Of a stretch of 64,000 nucleotides of DNA, positions 8,304 through 17,436 are shown piece after piece. The stretch comes from Paenibacillus phytohabitans (GTDB lineage: Bacteria > Bacillota > Bacilli > Paenibacillales > Paenibacillaceae). The notes under the pieces are model-generated. The model was given only the letters and a program-made list of their open reading frames with translations. It did no database searches and had not been told where the DNA came from. The stretch is taken from the NCBI RefSeq assembly GCF_013141775.1, contig NZ_WHOB01000093.1, forward strand, positions 124,001 through 188,000, in the 5' to 3' direction. Position 1 is the first letter of the stretch. The number at the start of each line of letters is the position of its first letter. A program made the position numbers and the translations under genes.

Positions 8304-8987
8304 CTAGCGCACAATCTCCAGCAGCTGATCTAAACTGCGGATTTCATAGGTAGGCAGCACACCCGGATCTCCCGGCTTCTCCAGCGGATTGAACCAGCAG
8401 GTATCGATGCCATAATTGATCCCGCCCTGAATATCCGAGGTCAGGGAGTCACCGACAATCAGCACCTTACTTTTATCAGAAATACCAAGCCGCTCAAAAG
8501 CATAATCAAAAATCCCCGTCTCCGGCTTCTGATACCCGGTCTCCTCAGAGATAATAATCGCCTCGAACACCTCGCTCAGCGGCGAACCCTTGATTCTGGA
8601 TTGCTGCACATCCTTGATTCCGTTGGTAATAATGGCCAGCCTGCATCCGGCAAGCTCTCCGCACAGCTCTACCGCCCCTTGAATCAGGAACGTGCCCTCG
8701 CCGAGGAACCGCAGATAAGCTTCGCTGAATTCATCCGGCTTAAGCTCAAGACTATGCGCGGCAAACAGCCGGTTGAACCGTTCCACTCGCAGTGCAGCAG
8801 AGGTAATCTGTCCCTGTTCGAAGTCCTTCCACAGTGAATGGTTAATTGCTTTGTAGCTGGCCGCATAGTCCTCTGCCCCTGTCGGCAGCCCGAAATGGGC
8901 AAAGGCGTGGTACAAGGCATGGCTCTCCGCCATCCCGTAATCAAACAGCGTATCATCGGCATCAAATAAAATCACTTCGTATTTCAT
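8304..8987 (-). CDS. HAD hydrolase, YjjG-type noncanonical pyrimidine nucleotidase
   Basis: Cytosolic HAD-superfamily phosphatase of 227 aa. Motif I is DADDTLFDYG (Asp9 nucleophile, Asp11 acid/base), motif II AIITNGIKD, motif III Lys in GYQKPE, motif IV GDSLTSDIQGG. The alpha-helical C1 cap and overall pattern match the YjjG/YfnB group, which dephosphorylates nucleoside 5'-monophosphates, including damaged pyrimidines. It is divergent from tagO and has a 94-bp shared promoter region. Substrate assignment rests on family resemblance. Confidence 0.88.
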   Translation of the reverse strand: MKYEVILFDADDTLFDYGMAESHALYHAFAHFGLPTGAEDYAASYKAINHSLWKDFEQGQITSAALRVERFNRLFAAHSLELKPDEFSEAYLRFLGEGTFLIQGAVELCGELAGCRLAIITNGIKDVQQSRIKGSPLSEVFEAIIISEETGYQKPETGIFDYAFERLGISDKSKVLIVGDSLTSDIQGGINYGIDTCWFNPLEKPGDPGVLPTYEIRSLDQLLEIVR

Positions 8988-9020
8988 CTTTCAATATTTC
9001 CCTCCATCTCGTTTGCCGGT

Positions 9021-9050
9021 TCGACAACGTATAACCTTCTGCGATATAAT
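9021..9050 (+). promoter_or_regulatory. Promoter of tagO
   Basis: TCGACA (9021-9026), 18-nt spacer, perfect TATAAT (9045-9050). It lies 31 nt upstream of the tagO GTG start. Confidence 0.65.
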
Positions 9051-9081
9051 TTACACAGACCAGCCTAAATAAATCAACGGG

Positions 9082-10050
9082 GTGATTGTCATTTTATACG
9101 TTTTAGCGTTTCTCGTGTCATTTTTTATCGTTTATCTGCTGATTCCCCCTCTTGGTAAGCTCGCTTTCCGCCTTGATTTTGTGGACAGGCCCAGAGAAGA
9201 TGTAGAACGCAAAATACATAGGGAGCCGATTCCGCTCACGGCCAGCTATGCCATATTCGTAGGCTTCTTTATTACATATCTGCTGTTTGCCCGGGACTTC
9301 TCACTGGAGACGCTGGCCCTGTTCATCGGTGGCGTGCTGCTGCTGACTATAGGAACCATTGATGACTGGTACAAAACCAAAGGCAAGGACTTCCCGGCGC
9401 TTCCGAAATTCATTGTTCAGATCGCCGCAGCGATTCTCGTCTTTTTCTCAGGCAATGCCTTCACGGGATTCATCAATCCCTTCTCAGGAGATTATATCTC
9501 ACTGCCGTTCATTCTGCAGTTCCTGCTGACGATTATCTGGATCTTCGGCGTCACCACGGTGATTAATTTCTCTGACGGCATGGATGGCCTGGCCGGAGGA
9601 CTGACGGCGATCTCGGCAGTAACCCTGTTCGTAGTCGCCATTACCATGGGACAATCTTCGTCGGCCATCATGGCGATGTCGCTAATCGGGGTCACAGTCG
9701 CGTATCTGCGCTACAACAAGGCTCCCGCCAAAATCTTCATGGGTGACGCCGGCGCCACCTTCCTCGGCTTCATTCTGGCCGTGATTGCGCTCGACGGTGC
9801 CTTCAAGCAGGCAACGGTGCTGTCGCTGTGCATTCCGATTCTTGCGCTCGGCGTGCCGATCTTCGATAATATTTTTGTTGTCGTCAAAAGGTTCCTCAAG
9901 GGTCAGGCCATCTATCAGGCCGACGCCACCCAGGTTCATTACCGCCTGCTCAAAGCCGGCCTGAACCAGAAACAGGTCGTTGCTGTGCTGTATCTGGTCA
10001 GCGTCTGCCTGTCGTTATCATCGATTATTCTGCTGCTGATTCAGATCTAA
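9082..10050 (+). CDS. tagO: Undecaprenyl-phosphate GlcNAc-1-phosphate transferase (TagO/WecA)
   Basis: Polytopic membrane enzyme of 322 aa that transfers GlcNAc-1-phosphate from UDP-GlcNAc to undecaprenyl phosphate, the first step of wall teichoic acid or other secondary wall polymers. Signatures: Asp-Asp in GTIDDWYK, NFSDGMDGLAGG, and FMGDAGA, with about ten hydrophobic segments. The start is GTG at 9082 with only a weak AACGGG upstream, which is unusual here. The final lipid-linked product would be the acceptor for the TagA-type transferase encoded at 56 kb. It ends in a strong terminator. Confidence 0.93.
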   Translation: MIVILYVLAFLVSFFIVYLLIPPLGKLAFRLDFVDRPREDVERKIHREPIPLTASYAIFVGFFITYLLFARDFSLETLALFIGGVLLLTIGTIDDWYKTKGKDFPALPKFIVQIAAAILVFFSGNAFTGFINPFSGDYISLPFILQFLLTIIWIFGVTTVINFSDGMDGLAGGLTAISAVTLFVVAITMGQSSSAIMAMSLIGVTVAYLRYNKAPAKIFMGDAGATFLGFILAVIALDGAFKQATVLSLCIPILALGVPIFDNIFVVVKRFLKGQAIYQADATQVHYRLLKAGLNQKQVVAVLYLVSVCLSLSSIILLLIQI

Positions 10051-10057
10051 CTATGTA

Positions 10058-10094
10058 AGCCCCCTTGAGCCTTTGAGCTGAGGGGGCTTTTGTT
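10058..10094 (+). terminator. Intrinsic terminator of tagO
   Basis: Stem AGCCCCCTTGAGC / GCTGAGGGGGCT followed by TTTTGTTTG. Confidence 0.88.
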
Positions 10095-10422
10095 TGATGT
10101 GCAGTTCACTGCAATTGTTCGATTAATCCGCTTATCCGCTTTCCGGGGCAAAGATCTGGTGACTTTTTATAAAATCCTGCCCATAATACAACATTCTCTT
10201 CATCCTATCAGCCTAAATCCAGCATTGTTGTACAAAAGGCATGATTTAGCCTTTCTCAAGCGGCTTAGCAGGATTATTCTTGTATTTCATACAACAATCC
10301 GCCTGAATACCTTGCTCTCAATGAATCAAAGTTGCACAACGTACAACTTTCAGGTCTACAGGGCTTCCTTAGAAGTCCCCATTCTGCGGAAACTACGAAT
10401 CAAGTATATGGCGGCCCTTGCC
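10095..10422. repeat. Gene-free stretch with dispersed TTGTAT/ATACAA palindromes
   Basis: About 330 nt with no credible gene. It holds several members of the dispersed family seen elsewhere: a forward TTGTTGTACAAAA near 10225, an inverted pair TTGTAT-TTC-ATACAA flanked by GGATT and AATCC near 10270-10295, and a GTTGCACAACGTACAAC near 10331-10347. An open reading frame running through it on the plus strand is judged spurious. Confidence 0.6.
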
Positions 10423-10944
10423 TCAAGTCTCTTTCTCTTCCGTAAAATCATGCAGACGCCGGTAAATATCCACGATCTCCGGCATTGGCATACGGACGAG
10501 TCCGCTGGACGAAGGCGCGACAAACTCCCGCACTCCATCCACCACCGGAGTCACACCCTCCTGAAATCCCCAGTCCGCTTTGGTTCTGCGGCTGAATTCC
10601 GTGTATACGCCTTTGCCGACAAAGCAGGCGATCTCTGGACGGTATTGCTCCAGCTTGGCCCGGAGCAGCTCCCGGCCCTGCGTGTATTCCTCCCGGGTAA
10701 TATCTTCAGCGCCTACCGTGGGGCGGGCGACAATGTTAGTGAACCCGTAGCCCAGCTTCAGCAATTCGCCGTCCTCCGAGGCATCATACAGCCGCGGCGT
10801 CAGACCGGACTTATGCAGGATGCGCCAGAAGTTATTGCGCGGATTGGCGTAATGATGGCCCAGCTCTCCTGATCGGATGCTGGGGTTAAAGCCTATGAAG
10901 ACGATCTGCAATCCATGATCCAGATGATCCGGTACCTCTTCCAT
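10423..10944 (-). CDS. mug: G/T(U)-mismatch-specific DNA glycosylase (Mug)
   Basis: Family 2 uracil-DNA glycosylase of 173 aa; it excises uracil or thymine opposite guanine and related alkylated bases. The active-site motif is GFNPSIRSG (about residues 18-26), where Mug proteins have GINPG/S with a catalytic-site Asn. The second motif VAPSSSGLVR (about 142-151) matches the NPSGLS-type intercalation loop. Length agrees with E. coli Mug. It is a single gene on the minus strand, and its 3' side runs into the repeat-rich gap after tagO. Assignment is confident; substrate range is not predictable. Confidence 0.9.
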   Translation of the reverse strand: MEEVPDHLDHGLQIVFIGFNPSIRSGELGHHYANPRNNFWRILHKSGLTPRLYDASEDGELLKLGYGFTNIVARPTVGAEDITREEYTQGRELLRAKLEQYRPEIACFVGKGVYTEFSRRTKADWGFQEGVTPVVDGVREFVAPSSSGLVRMPMPEIVDIYRRLHDFTEEKET

Positions 10945-11041
10945 TAAACTTCCCTCCTTACCCTGTTGATTCCATGCGAACGCATAATTCCTGCTTTATA
11001 TTAGCTATATATAAGCATAACCCAAGCAGACGGATTAAGAC

Positions 11042-11089
11042 ACGAAATGCCCCCGGACCGGAGGGCATATACACCGGGAGCGGGGGCAT
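11042..11089 (-). terminator. Intrinsic terminator of the GntR/ABC operon
   Basis: ATGCCCCCG (11047-11055) pairs with CGGGGGCAT (11081-11089). On the minus strand the stem is followed by TTTCGTG. The T run is short but the stem is strong. Confidence 0.65.
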
Positions 11090-11125
11090 CACTGTAACTA
11101 TAGACTGGGAATTACTATAATGATC

Positions 11126-13150
11126 CTAAGGAAGAAGAGCCTTAAGCACCGGCGACATATCCCGCTCATCCAGCGATACATAATTAATCGCCCCGCCTTT
11201 GTACTCTATCTTCACTATATACTTGTCCCCCTGCCGGGTGAAGGCGCGCTGGCGCTCCAGTATACTGTCGATCTGCGTCGGATCTGTAATCACAGCTGAC
11301 CGCTTCTCACTGCGGGCTAATTGCAGCCGCTTCTCTAGATCGTACATCTGGGAAGCAGGAATTTCGCTTTGGTGTTCATCCTTGAACATCTCAGCGGACA
11401 GTACCTCCTGCGCTGTGTACTTGATTTTATCGGCATAGCCCTTCTGTTGCAGCCAGGCCGTCATTTCACGGTAGGACGGATACCATTCGTACGAATAAAA
11501 GATCTGATTCTTGTTTGAATTCTGCTTAACAACGTATTGGATTGAAGCCAGCGCACGCAGGTCGCTAACCTGATCTTCATAAGTCCTGTTCAGCAGCTCA
11601 CGCTTCAGGATTTCATTAAATTCCTGTACATCCTGCGGTTCGGAGATGCTGTACACTTTATCCAGATAGCTCAGCCTGAAGCTCTCCATCTCCTGATCCA
11701 GCTGGGCCAGATAATACTTCTCACGCTTGAAATCCTCTTTCTCCATAACAGCCTTCAGTTCCGGCTCGAACCCCTTTGCCGGAACAATATAGGTCCGTAC
11801 GAGCTTCCGCCCGCTCTCCAGCTTGTACGCCAGAGTAAACTCCCGGGTCCCGGTATAATCGTACCGCGGGGTATTCCGGGGATTCGGCCTGGAAGTAACA
11901 ACTGCTTGATGCATCGCGGTAACAGCTTTGATGTACTCCTGGTCTGTCGAGTAAATATTCTCCTCCGGTTCCTTCCAGGTATTGATCCCTTGCGGATCTT
12001 GCGTTAATTCACGGTAGTTCCCTCCGGCATATACCGCAGTCACTTTATCAACCTGTGGCACCCTGTCCTCATACCCGGTTAACCCTGACACGGGAATGTA
12101 GAGCAGCAGACCCAGCAGCACGCTGTACACCGCGAATTCAAGCGGCAGCCTGCGGGTCATAATATGCCAGGTTTTACGGATAATCATCTCTACTACAATG
12201 TAACCAACCAGCCCTCCGATAAAAACACTGCCGATGATCCAGCCAAGCTGATTCCGCCCGGTACCGAAGTAAAGGCTGGCCAGCAGCATACTGCACAGCA
12301 TCACACCGGCTTTGAACAGCGGATTGAAGTAGGAGAAGGCCAGAGCCTGACCGGCTTTTTCCCCGTGGCGTTTACGGTACAGCAGGAAGGACAGCGCCAT
12401 GAACACAGCGGATAGAATGGCATATACCCACGTTTCCACATTAGTTAAAGTCTCAACGGACAGGTCCATAATACGCAGAAGCGGTGCCCAGTTATTCAGG
12501 ATATTCTGCAAACCGGACCATTCCGGATACCCGTAGAGATATCTGTTCAAATGCAGGTCGATGAATTGCAGGAGTGCAGCGGGAAGAATCAGCAGAATGA
12601 AGACCAGTATTCCCTGGAGAATGGTCTGTCCCGTGCAAATGCCTACAAATACAGTGAACACAAATAGAAACAGCGTCAGCAGGCTGACGGTCAGGCACCA
12701 TTCCCAGACATCGGCTGCGTTGTAGATATACATGATGCCATCCAGCGGGCGGATGATAGCTCCAACCGCAGCTGTAATCCAGACTGGCGGAAGCAGCAGG
12801 AGCAAACCGCTCAGCGTATGGGAAGCCAGCAGATGCGAGCGCCGCAGCGGCAGGCTGTGCCACAGGTCGGAAGGCATTTTGGACTGCAGATAACGGAACA
12901 GGAATAAGCCGGCTCCAACAGGAAATGCAACAAGAAAAGGTGCAATATCGATCCCAATGTTAAAAAGCTGCGGTATCTCCATCGGCTCCGTAAAACGATA
13001 GCCGTTCATGAGTATCTGCAACGGGAATACGAATAGCAGTACCAGTGTATATAGAATTCCGATCCAGCCGTGCTGGCGCAGGTTCTGGCGGATAATGCTG
13101 CTGTTAAAGAAGTATCGGCTGCGCGTCATAACCGGCATCCCCCATTTCAT
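11126..13150 (-). CDS. ABC transporter permease, YtrC/YtrD-like, with large C-terminal domain
   Basis: Membrane protein of 674 aa. About ten hydrophobic segments occupy the first 370 residues, starting at IGILYTLVLLFVFPLQILM. The last 300 residues (from about GYEDRVPQVD) are soluble, mixed alpha/beta, with many charged residues; they look like the extracytoplasmic DUF6449-type domain I associate with such permeases from memory. The start is uncertain: ATG at 13150 has GGAGG at 12 nt, while ATG at 13129 has GGGGGA at 7 nt. Either start overlaps the upstream ATPase gene, which points to coupled translation. It is likely part of a three-component YtrABC-like exporter or envelope-stress system. 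Confidence 0.8.
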   Translation of the reverse strand: MKWGMPVMTRSRYFFNSSIIRQNLRQHGWIGILYTLVLLFVFPLQILMNGYRFTEPMEIPQLFNIGIDIAPFLVAFPVGAGLFLFRYLQSKMPSDLWHSLPLRRSHLLASHTLSGLLLLLPPVWITAAVGAIIRPLDGIMYIYNAADVWEWCLTVSLLTLFLFVFTVFVGICTGQTILQGILVFILLILPAALLQFIDLHLNRYLYGYPEWSGLQNILNNWAPLLRIMDLSVETLTNVETWVYAILSAVFMALSFLLYRKRHGEKAGQALAFSYFNPLFKAGVMLCSMLLASLYFGTGRNQLGWIIGSVFIGGLVGYIVVEMIIRKTWHIMTRRLPLEFAVYSVLLGLLLYIPVSGLTGYEDRVPQVDKVTAVYAGGNYRELTQDPQGINTWKEPEENIYSTDQEYIKAVTAMHQAVVTSRPNPRNTPRYDYTGTREFTLAYKLESGRKLVRTYIVPAKGFEPELKAVMEKEDFKREKYYLAQLDQEMESFRLSYLDKVYSISEPQDVQEFNEILKRELLNRTYEDQVSDLRALASIQYVVKQNSNKNQIFYSYEWYPSYREMTAWLQQKGYADKIKYTAQEVLSAEMFKDEHQSEIPASQMYDLEKRLQLARSEKRSAVITDPTQIDSILERQRAFTRQGDKYIVKIEYKGGAINYVSLDERDMSPVLKALLP

Positions 13151-14006
13151 AAATAAAGATTTCCTCCAGTGTCAGCGGCAGCAGATCGAACACATACGGC
13201 TCGTAGACATGAAAAGCCTGGGCGATCCGCTCCCGGTCGCCTTTTACAATATACAGGCTGACACTTCCCCGCTGCTCCTGGTGGAGAATCTGCAGCTTGG
13301 CCTCCAGCGCCGCCGCATGGCGTTCATCGCGGAAAGCCACCTGGATCTTATGCGTGTCCGCCTTCAGATCATCCAGATCCTTCTCGACCAGCATCCGGCC
13401 TTCATGCATAATACCGACATGGTCGCATAGATCTTCGATTTCCCGCAGGTTATGCGAGGAGATCAGCACGGTAAGCTCCCGCTCGGCCACCTCCTGGAAC
13501 AGCAGATTCTTGATCTGCCTGCGCATGACCGGGTCCAGCCCGTCGATCGGCTCGTCCATAATCAGCACATCCGGCTTGCAGCTGAGGGCCAGCCAGAAGG
13601 CGGCTTGGCGCTGCATTCCTTTGGAGAAACGGCTGAGCTTGCGCCGGGTATCCAGCCGGAACGCCGTCCCGAGCTCCTCGTATCTCTTCTGGCTCCATTC
13701 CGGATAGATGGAACGATAGAATGCCGCCATACTTCTGATAGTTGCCTGCGGGAAGAAATATGGACTGTCCGGCATGAAGATCAGTCTGCGCTTCACCTCA
13801 GGAGCTTCGAACACCGGCTGGCCGTCTATCTTGACACTCCCTGTTTCAGGACGATAGATGCCGGCGAGCGTCTTAAGCAGCGTTGTTTTACCGGCTCCAT
13901 TGGAGCCCAGCAAGCCGTATATGGCCCCTTTATGTACAGTCAGCGAAATGTCTTCAACAGCCTTCTCTTCCTGGAAAATCTTGCTCACTCCGCGTATCTC
14001 AATCAT
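13104..14006 (-). CDS. ABC transporter ATP-binding protein (YtrB-like)
   Basis: Cytosolic ATPase of 300 aa pairing with the permease encoded next. Walker A GSNGAGKTT (about 36-44), Q-loop region FMPDSPYF, a degenerate signature FSKGMQRQ in place of LSGGQ, Walker B VLIMDEP with D-loop GLDP, and switch His in ISSHNL. The start is ATG at 14006 (MIEIRGVSKIF) with GGAG 8 nt upstream; the longer in-frame extension runs through the GntR gene and is rejected. It overlaps the GntR gene by 8 nt and the permease gene by 26-47 nt, so the three genes form one tightly coupled operon. Confidence 0.92.
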   Translation of the reverse strand: MIEIRGVSKIFQEEKAVEDISLTVHKGAIYGLLGSNGAGKTTLLKTLAGIYRPETGSVKIDGQPVFEAPEVKRRLIFMPDSPYFFPQATIRSMAAFYRSIYPEWSQKRYEELGTAFRLDTRRKLSRFSKGMQRQAAFWLALSCKPDVLIMDEPIDGLDPVMRRQIKNLLFQEVAERELTVLISSHNLREIEDLCDHVGIMHEGRMLVEKDLDDLKADTHKIQVAFRDERHAAALEAKLQILHQEQRGSVSLYIVKGDRERIAQAFHVYEPYVFDLLPLTLEEIFIYEMGDAGYDAQPILL

Positions 14007-14388
14007 GGCTGTTCTCCTCTCTTCTCTTTTCCAGCGCCTGGCGGTACAGCGCACTCATCTCGCTTTCGGTGAATCCGAGGTAGACTGCCTCCGCCATCAG
14101 CCGCAGCAGCTCTTCCTTCAGCTCTGCCCGTTTACTCTCATTGCGTGCCTGCTGCTGGCGGGCCACGAAATTGCCTTTGCCCTGCAGGGAATAGATGTAG
14201 CCCTCCCGCTCCAGCTCCCTGTAAGCTTTCTGGATCGTATTGGGGTTCACCGTGAGCTGCGAGGATAAAGCCCTTACCGAAGGCAGCTGTTCATCCGCCT
14301 GCAGAATACCATGCATAATCATCTCTTTGACCTTATCGGTCAGCTGTTCATAGATCGGCTTGCGGCTGCGTACATCGAGTTCGAACAT
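13999..14388 (-). CDS. GntR-family regulator, YtrA subfamily
   Basis: Short GntR repressor of 129 aa. The N-terminal winged helix runs through PIYEQLTDKVKEMI, LPSVRALSSQL and TVNPNTIQKAYREL, with the wing GYIYSLQGKGNFV. The C-terminal effector region is only about 50 residues, as in the YtrA subfamily that controls ABC transporter operons. ATG at 14388 has GGAGG 6 nt upstream. It is the first gene of its operon, and a 27-bp dyad overlaps the promoter -10, so autoregulation is likely. In B. subtilis the equivalent operon responds to cell-envelope antibiotics; that response is inference here. Confidence 0.88.
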   Translation of the reverse strand: MFELDVRSRKPIYEQLTDKVKEMIMHGILQADEQLPSVRALSSQLTVNPNTIQKAYRELEREGYIYSLQGKGNFVARQQQARNESKRAELKEELLRLMAEAVYLGFTESEMSALYRQALEKRREENSHD

Positions 14389-14435
14389 GACAGTCCTCCT
14401 TTCATATGATGTTTCACAGGGTGTCAAGGTGTATT

Positions 14436-14477
14436 AACTGTACTACTATTATTAATACAGTTGCAGTTATATGTCAA
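14436..14477 (-). promoter_or_regulatory. Promoter and likely YtrA-type operator
   Basis: Minus-strand TTGACA (14472-14477), 17-nt spacer, TAATAA (14449-14454). The perfect 7-bp dyad AACTGTA-N13-TACAGTT (14436-14462) covers the -10 and start region. Its position in front of a GntR gene suggests autorepression. Confidence 0.6.
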
Positions 14478-14559
14478 TCATTAACATACAAGCATAGATA
14501 GAACCTTAACCAGCGCTTTTCCAGCGAGTCGGCCGGGTAAACCGTTTCACTCCATGCAC

Positions 14560-14592
14560 AAAAAGAACCCGGGCCACAAAAGGACCCGGGTT
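14560..14592 (-). terminator. Intrinsic terminator of aguA
   Basis: AACCCGGG (14566-14573) and CCCGGGTT (14585-14592) with a CTTTTTGT tail on the minus strand. Confidence 0.85.
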
Positions 14593-14641
14593 AAACGATA
14601 TGCCGGCCCGTTTCGAGCCCGATGCAGGTGCAAGCGCAACA

Positions 14642-15742
14642 CTACCAGCCCCGGGGCTGCTGCTGGGTAATACAGTGGATATTCCCGCCGCCCAAGGCGA
14701 TCTCGCGGGTATTAACCTGCACCACCTTGCGGTCTGCGAATATCCGCTGGAGTGTCTCCAGCGCCTCCCCGTCCCGCCTGTCTCCGAATGCCGGCATTAC
14801 CACTCCGCCATTGCAGATATAGAAATTCACATAAGTCGCAGCGAATGTTGTGCCGGAGGCACGGCTGTAGCTGCCGCTGGCCGGGTCGATCCATCCCGCC
14901 TCTTCATCTGTAATGATCAGCCGCTCCGGGATGTGCAGCCGGTGAACCTCCAGCTTGCGCCCGCGGGCATCCTTCTGCCGGATGAGCCGTGAATAGGCTT
15001 CGTGCAGCACCTCATATTGCGGATCTTCCCGGTCGTCCGTCCAGCTCATCACCACTACGCCCGGCTTCACAAAAGCGGCCACCTCATCAATATGCCCGTC
15101 CGTCTCATCATCGCTCATCCCTCTGGGCAGCCAGATAATCTTGTCTACGTTCAGCGTGTCGCGCAAATAACCCCCGATCTGCCTTTTGGACAGATGAGGG
15201 TTGCGGTTCTTATTCAGCAGACACTGCTCAGTCGTTATCAGCGTACCTTCTCCATCCACGTGAACAGCTCCGCCCTCAAGGATGAAATGCCGCAGGTCAT
15301 AATAGTCCAGCTTCTCGATCTCCAGCACCTTCCGCTTCACCAGCAGATCCTGGTCCCAGGGAAAATACAGCCCTCCGTCCAGTCCGCCCCAGGCGTTGAA
15401 CCCCCAGTCAATTCCCCGTACCCCGCCGCTGCTGTTCGCTACAAAGGTCGGGCCGATATCCCGCATCCACGCATCGTTCGAGGAGATCTCCACCACACGT
15501 ACCTGCGGTGGCACAAGTGCCCGGACATGCTCATATTGTGCACTGATGGTGCCAATCGTTACAGGTTCGAACTCCGCAATCGCTGCCGCCACTCTGGCAA
15601 AAGCAGCCTGCGCCGGCTTCGCCCCCAGCCGCCAAGTGTCCGTCCGGGTCGGCCAGAGCATCCATGTCCCCTGATGCGCCTCGAATTCCCCAGGCATACG
15701 GTAGCCGTCTTGTCTGGGTGTACTGGTAATTCTGCGTGGCAT
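14642..15742 (-). CDS. aguA: Agmatine deiminase
   Basis: Converts agmatine to N-carbamoylputrescine and ammonia on the way to putrescine, in the cytosol. It has 366 aa of the guanidino-modifying (PAD) fold. Motifs: WPTRTDTW (substrate loop), SNDAWMRDIGPTF (catalytic Asp), LEGGAVHVDGEGT, DDETDGHIDE (catalytic His and Asp) and the nucleophilic Cys in GGGNIHCITQQ. ATG at 15742 (MPRRITST) sits 6 nt after GGGAGGG. An in-frame upstream extension lacks a ribosome site. No N-carbamoylputrescine amidase is adjacent, so the gene stands alone. Confidence 0.95.
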   Translation of the reverse strand: MPRRITSTPRQDGYRMPGEFEAHQGTWMLWPTRTDTWRLGAKPAQAAFARVAAAIAEFEPVTIGTISAQYEHVRALVPPQVRVVEISSNDAWMRDIGPTFVANSSGGVRGIDWGFNAWGGLDGGLYFPWDQDLLVKRKVLEIEKLDYYDLRHFILEGGAVHVDGEGTLITTEQCLLNKNRNPHLSKRQIGGYLRDTLNVDKIIWLPRGMSDDETDGHIDEVAAFVKPGVVVMSWTDDREDPQYEVLHEAYSRLIRQKDARGRKLEVHRLHIPERLIITDEEAGWIDPASGSYSRASGTTFAATYVNFYICNGGVVMPAFGDRRDGEALETLQRIFADRKVVQVNTREIALGGGNIHCITQQQPRGW

Positions 15743-15979
15743 AAGCATCCCTCCCGGCACTTGAACAGGATGGGGACCGCAGAGAACGCTGCCCGGCATC
15801 TCGTCCTGTTCCAATTTATGCGGGGCCGGGACTTATTGCTACGATTCGGAACACTGGTGAACAAAATAATCACTGTCCAGTTTCAAAAACAGTTAATTTG
15901 CGTTGTTATAAGAAAAATAATATTTCAGGGATTCCGCCAGGCACAGACAAACAGCTGTAGAGATACGACACGCTAATTA

Positions 15980-17416
15980 TCAAACGCTGCCCCGCCGCTG
16001 TCTGCGTTCATCACTGAATAAAGCTGCGGCGATGCCCGGCAGGATCAGGTAACTTGCGAACTTATAAGTCTGGCTGAAAGCATCTGCCGCAGCCTGCTGC
16101 TGCACATCCGCTCCAGGTATCACCCGTATGTTAGCGGAGCTCGCTGCTCTCAACTGCCCGGCTGTATTATGCTGCAGCACGGTTACGATAACCGCCACGC
16201 CGAGCACACTTCCCAGCGACTTTGCCATATTGGTTACCCCCGAAGCTATGCCCACCTTGTCTTCAGGAACGACCCGGATCGCCGAAGACATGACAGGCGC
16301 CATTGAGAGCCCCACCCCGAGGCCGGCCAGTGCGAGCCGGAGCATCACCGCGCCCAGTGTAGAGCCGGCGTGCAGCCCGCTCATGGAATAGGTGGCGCCG
16401 CCTATCAACACCATACCTGCTGCGGCAAACCGGCTGCTGCCATATTTCGTAGACAGCGGTCCGGAAATGGCTGAGCTGGCGATGGAGCCGACTGCCATCA
16501 TGGAGAGAACAAGGCCCGCCTTCAGCTCGGACACCCCCATCACCCGGGTCAGATAAAAGGAGGTCAGCAGCGAAACATTCATCAGCGCCGCACCTAAGAT
16601 GATCATAGAAACAGATGTGCTGTTGAACGCTCTGATCCGCAGCAATGACAAGGGCAGCATCGGCTCCTTCCCCTTGTACTGTGTAATAAAAAAGAACACC
16701 ACAAACAGTACTCCCGCAGCCAGCAGCGCTAGGAAAATTCGTGAGCTCCAGCCGTAATCCTGCACTTTGATCAGAGCATATGTAATGAAGAACATCCCTC
16801 CAGTGATCCCCAGGACCCCGCCGTAATCTATAGACCGTCCTGCCGTGTTATCCCGTGATTCCTTAATGAATATGGCCGTCAGCACAATACTCAGCAGCCC
16901 AAGCGGCACATTCACAAAAAAGATCCATTCCCAGCTCAGCTTCTGAGTCAGAATCCCGCCAAGCGCCGGACCGCTTGCAGCCGCCACCCCGGAGATGGCA
17001 CCCCAGATGCCGATAATCAGACCGTGCATTTCTTTGGGAAAGGTTGTGGTGGTGAGCGGAATCGTGACCGGCACAATCACCGCACCGGCCAATCCCTGAA
17101 TGACTCTAAGTGCAATGAGCATACCGAGCGAAGTAGAGAAACCTGCCAGCAGGGAGCTCAGCGTAAACAGCGCCACTCCAATGAGGAACACCTTCTTCCG
17201 CCCGAATTGATCGGCCAGACGGGAGGCGGTGAGTATAAACACGGCGAATGCCAGGTTATAGCCGTTCATCACCCAGGAGACTTGTGATACACTTCCGCCG
17301 AAATGACGCGTCATCTCCGGCAGGGCAATATTAATAATCGTCGTATCCAGCAGCGCCATGAAAAAGCCCAGAACTATTGCCGTAAAAGATAACGCTCTGC
17401 GTGTTCTAATGCCCAT
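15980..17416 (-). CDS. MFS drug exporter, DHA2 family (EmrB/QacA type)
   Basis: Proton-driven multidrug exporter in the cytoplasmic membrane, 478 aa with about 14 membrane segments. N-terminal motif D1 LDTTIINIALP, motif A SRLADQFGRKKV, motif B LRVIQGLAGA and motif C GPALGG are in place. ATG at 17416 (MGIRTRR) has GAAGGG 8 nt upstream; ATG and GTG codons 6 and 9 nt earlier are too close to the ribosome site. It is transcribed divergently from a TetR gene, and its promoter spacer contains a TetR-type operator, so it is probably a repressor-controlled efflux pump. The substrate is unknown. Confidence 0.92.
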   Translation of the reverse strand: MGIRTRRALSFTAIVLGFFMALLDTTIINIALPEMTRHFGGSVSQVSWVMNGYNLAFAVFILTASRLADQFGRKKVFLIGVALFTLSSLLAGFSTSLGMLIALRVIQGLAGAVIVPVTIPLTTTTFPKEMHGLIIGIWGAISGVAAASGPALGGILTQKLSWEWIFFVNVPLGLLSIVLTAIFIKESRDNTAGRSIDYGGVLGITGGMFFITYALIKVQDYGWSSRIFLALLAAGVLFVVFFFITQYKGKEPMLPLSLLRIRAFNSTSVSMIILGAALMNVSLLTSFYLTRVMGVSELKAGLVLSMMAVGSIASSAISGPLSTKYGSSRFAAAGMVLIGGATYSMSGLHAGSTLGAVMLRLALAGLGVGLSMAPVMSSAIRVVPEDKVGIASGVTNMAKSLGSVLGVAVIVTVLQHNTAGQLRAASSANIRVIPGADVQQQAAADAFSQTYKFASYLILPGIAAALFSDERRQRRGSV

Positions 17417-17436
17417 CTCCATCACCCTTCAAAATA

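Noticed and set aside
10090..10872. 260-aa plus-strand open frame
   Set aside because: It runs through the tagO terminator tail, intergenic repeats and the antisense of mug; no ribosome site or recognisable domain.
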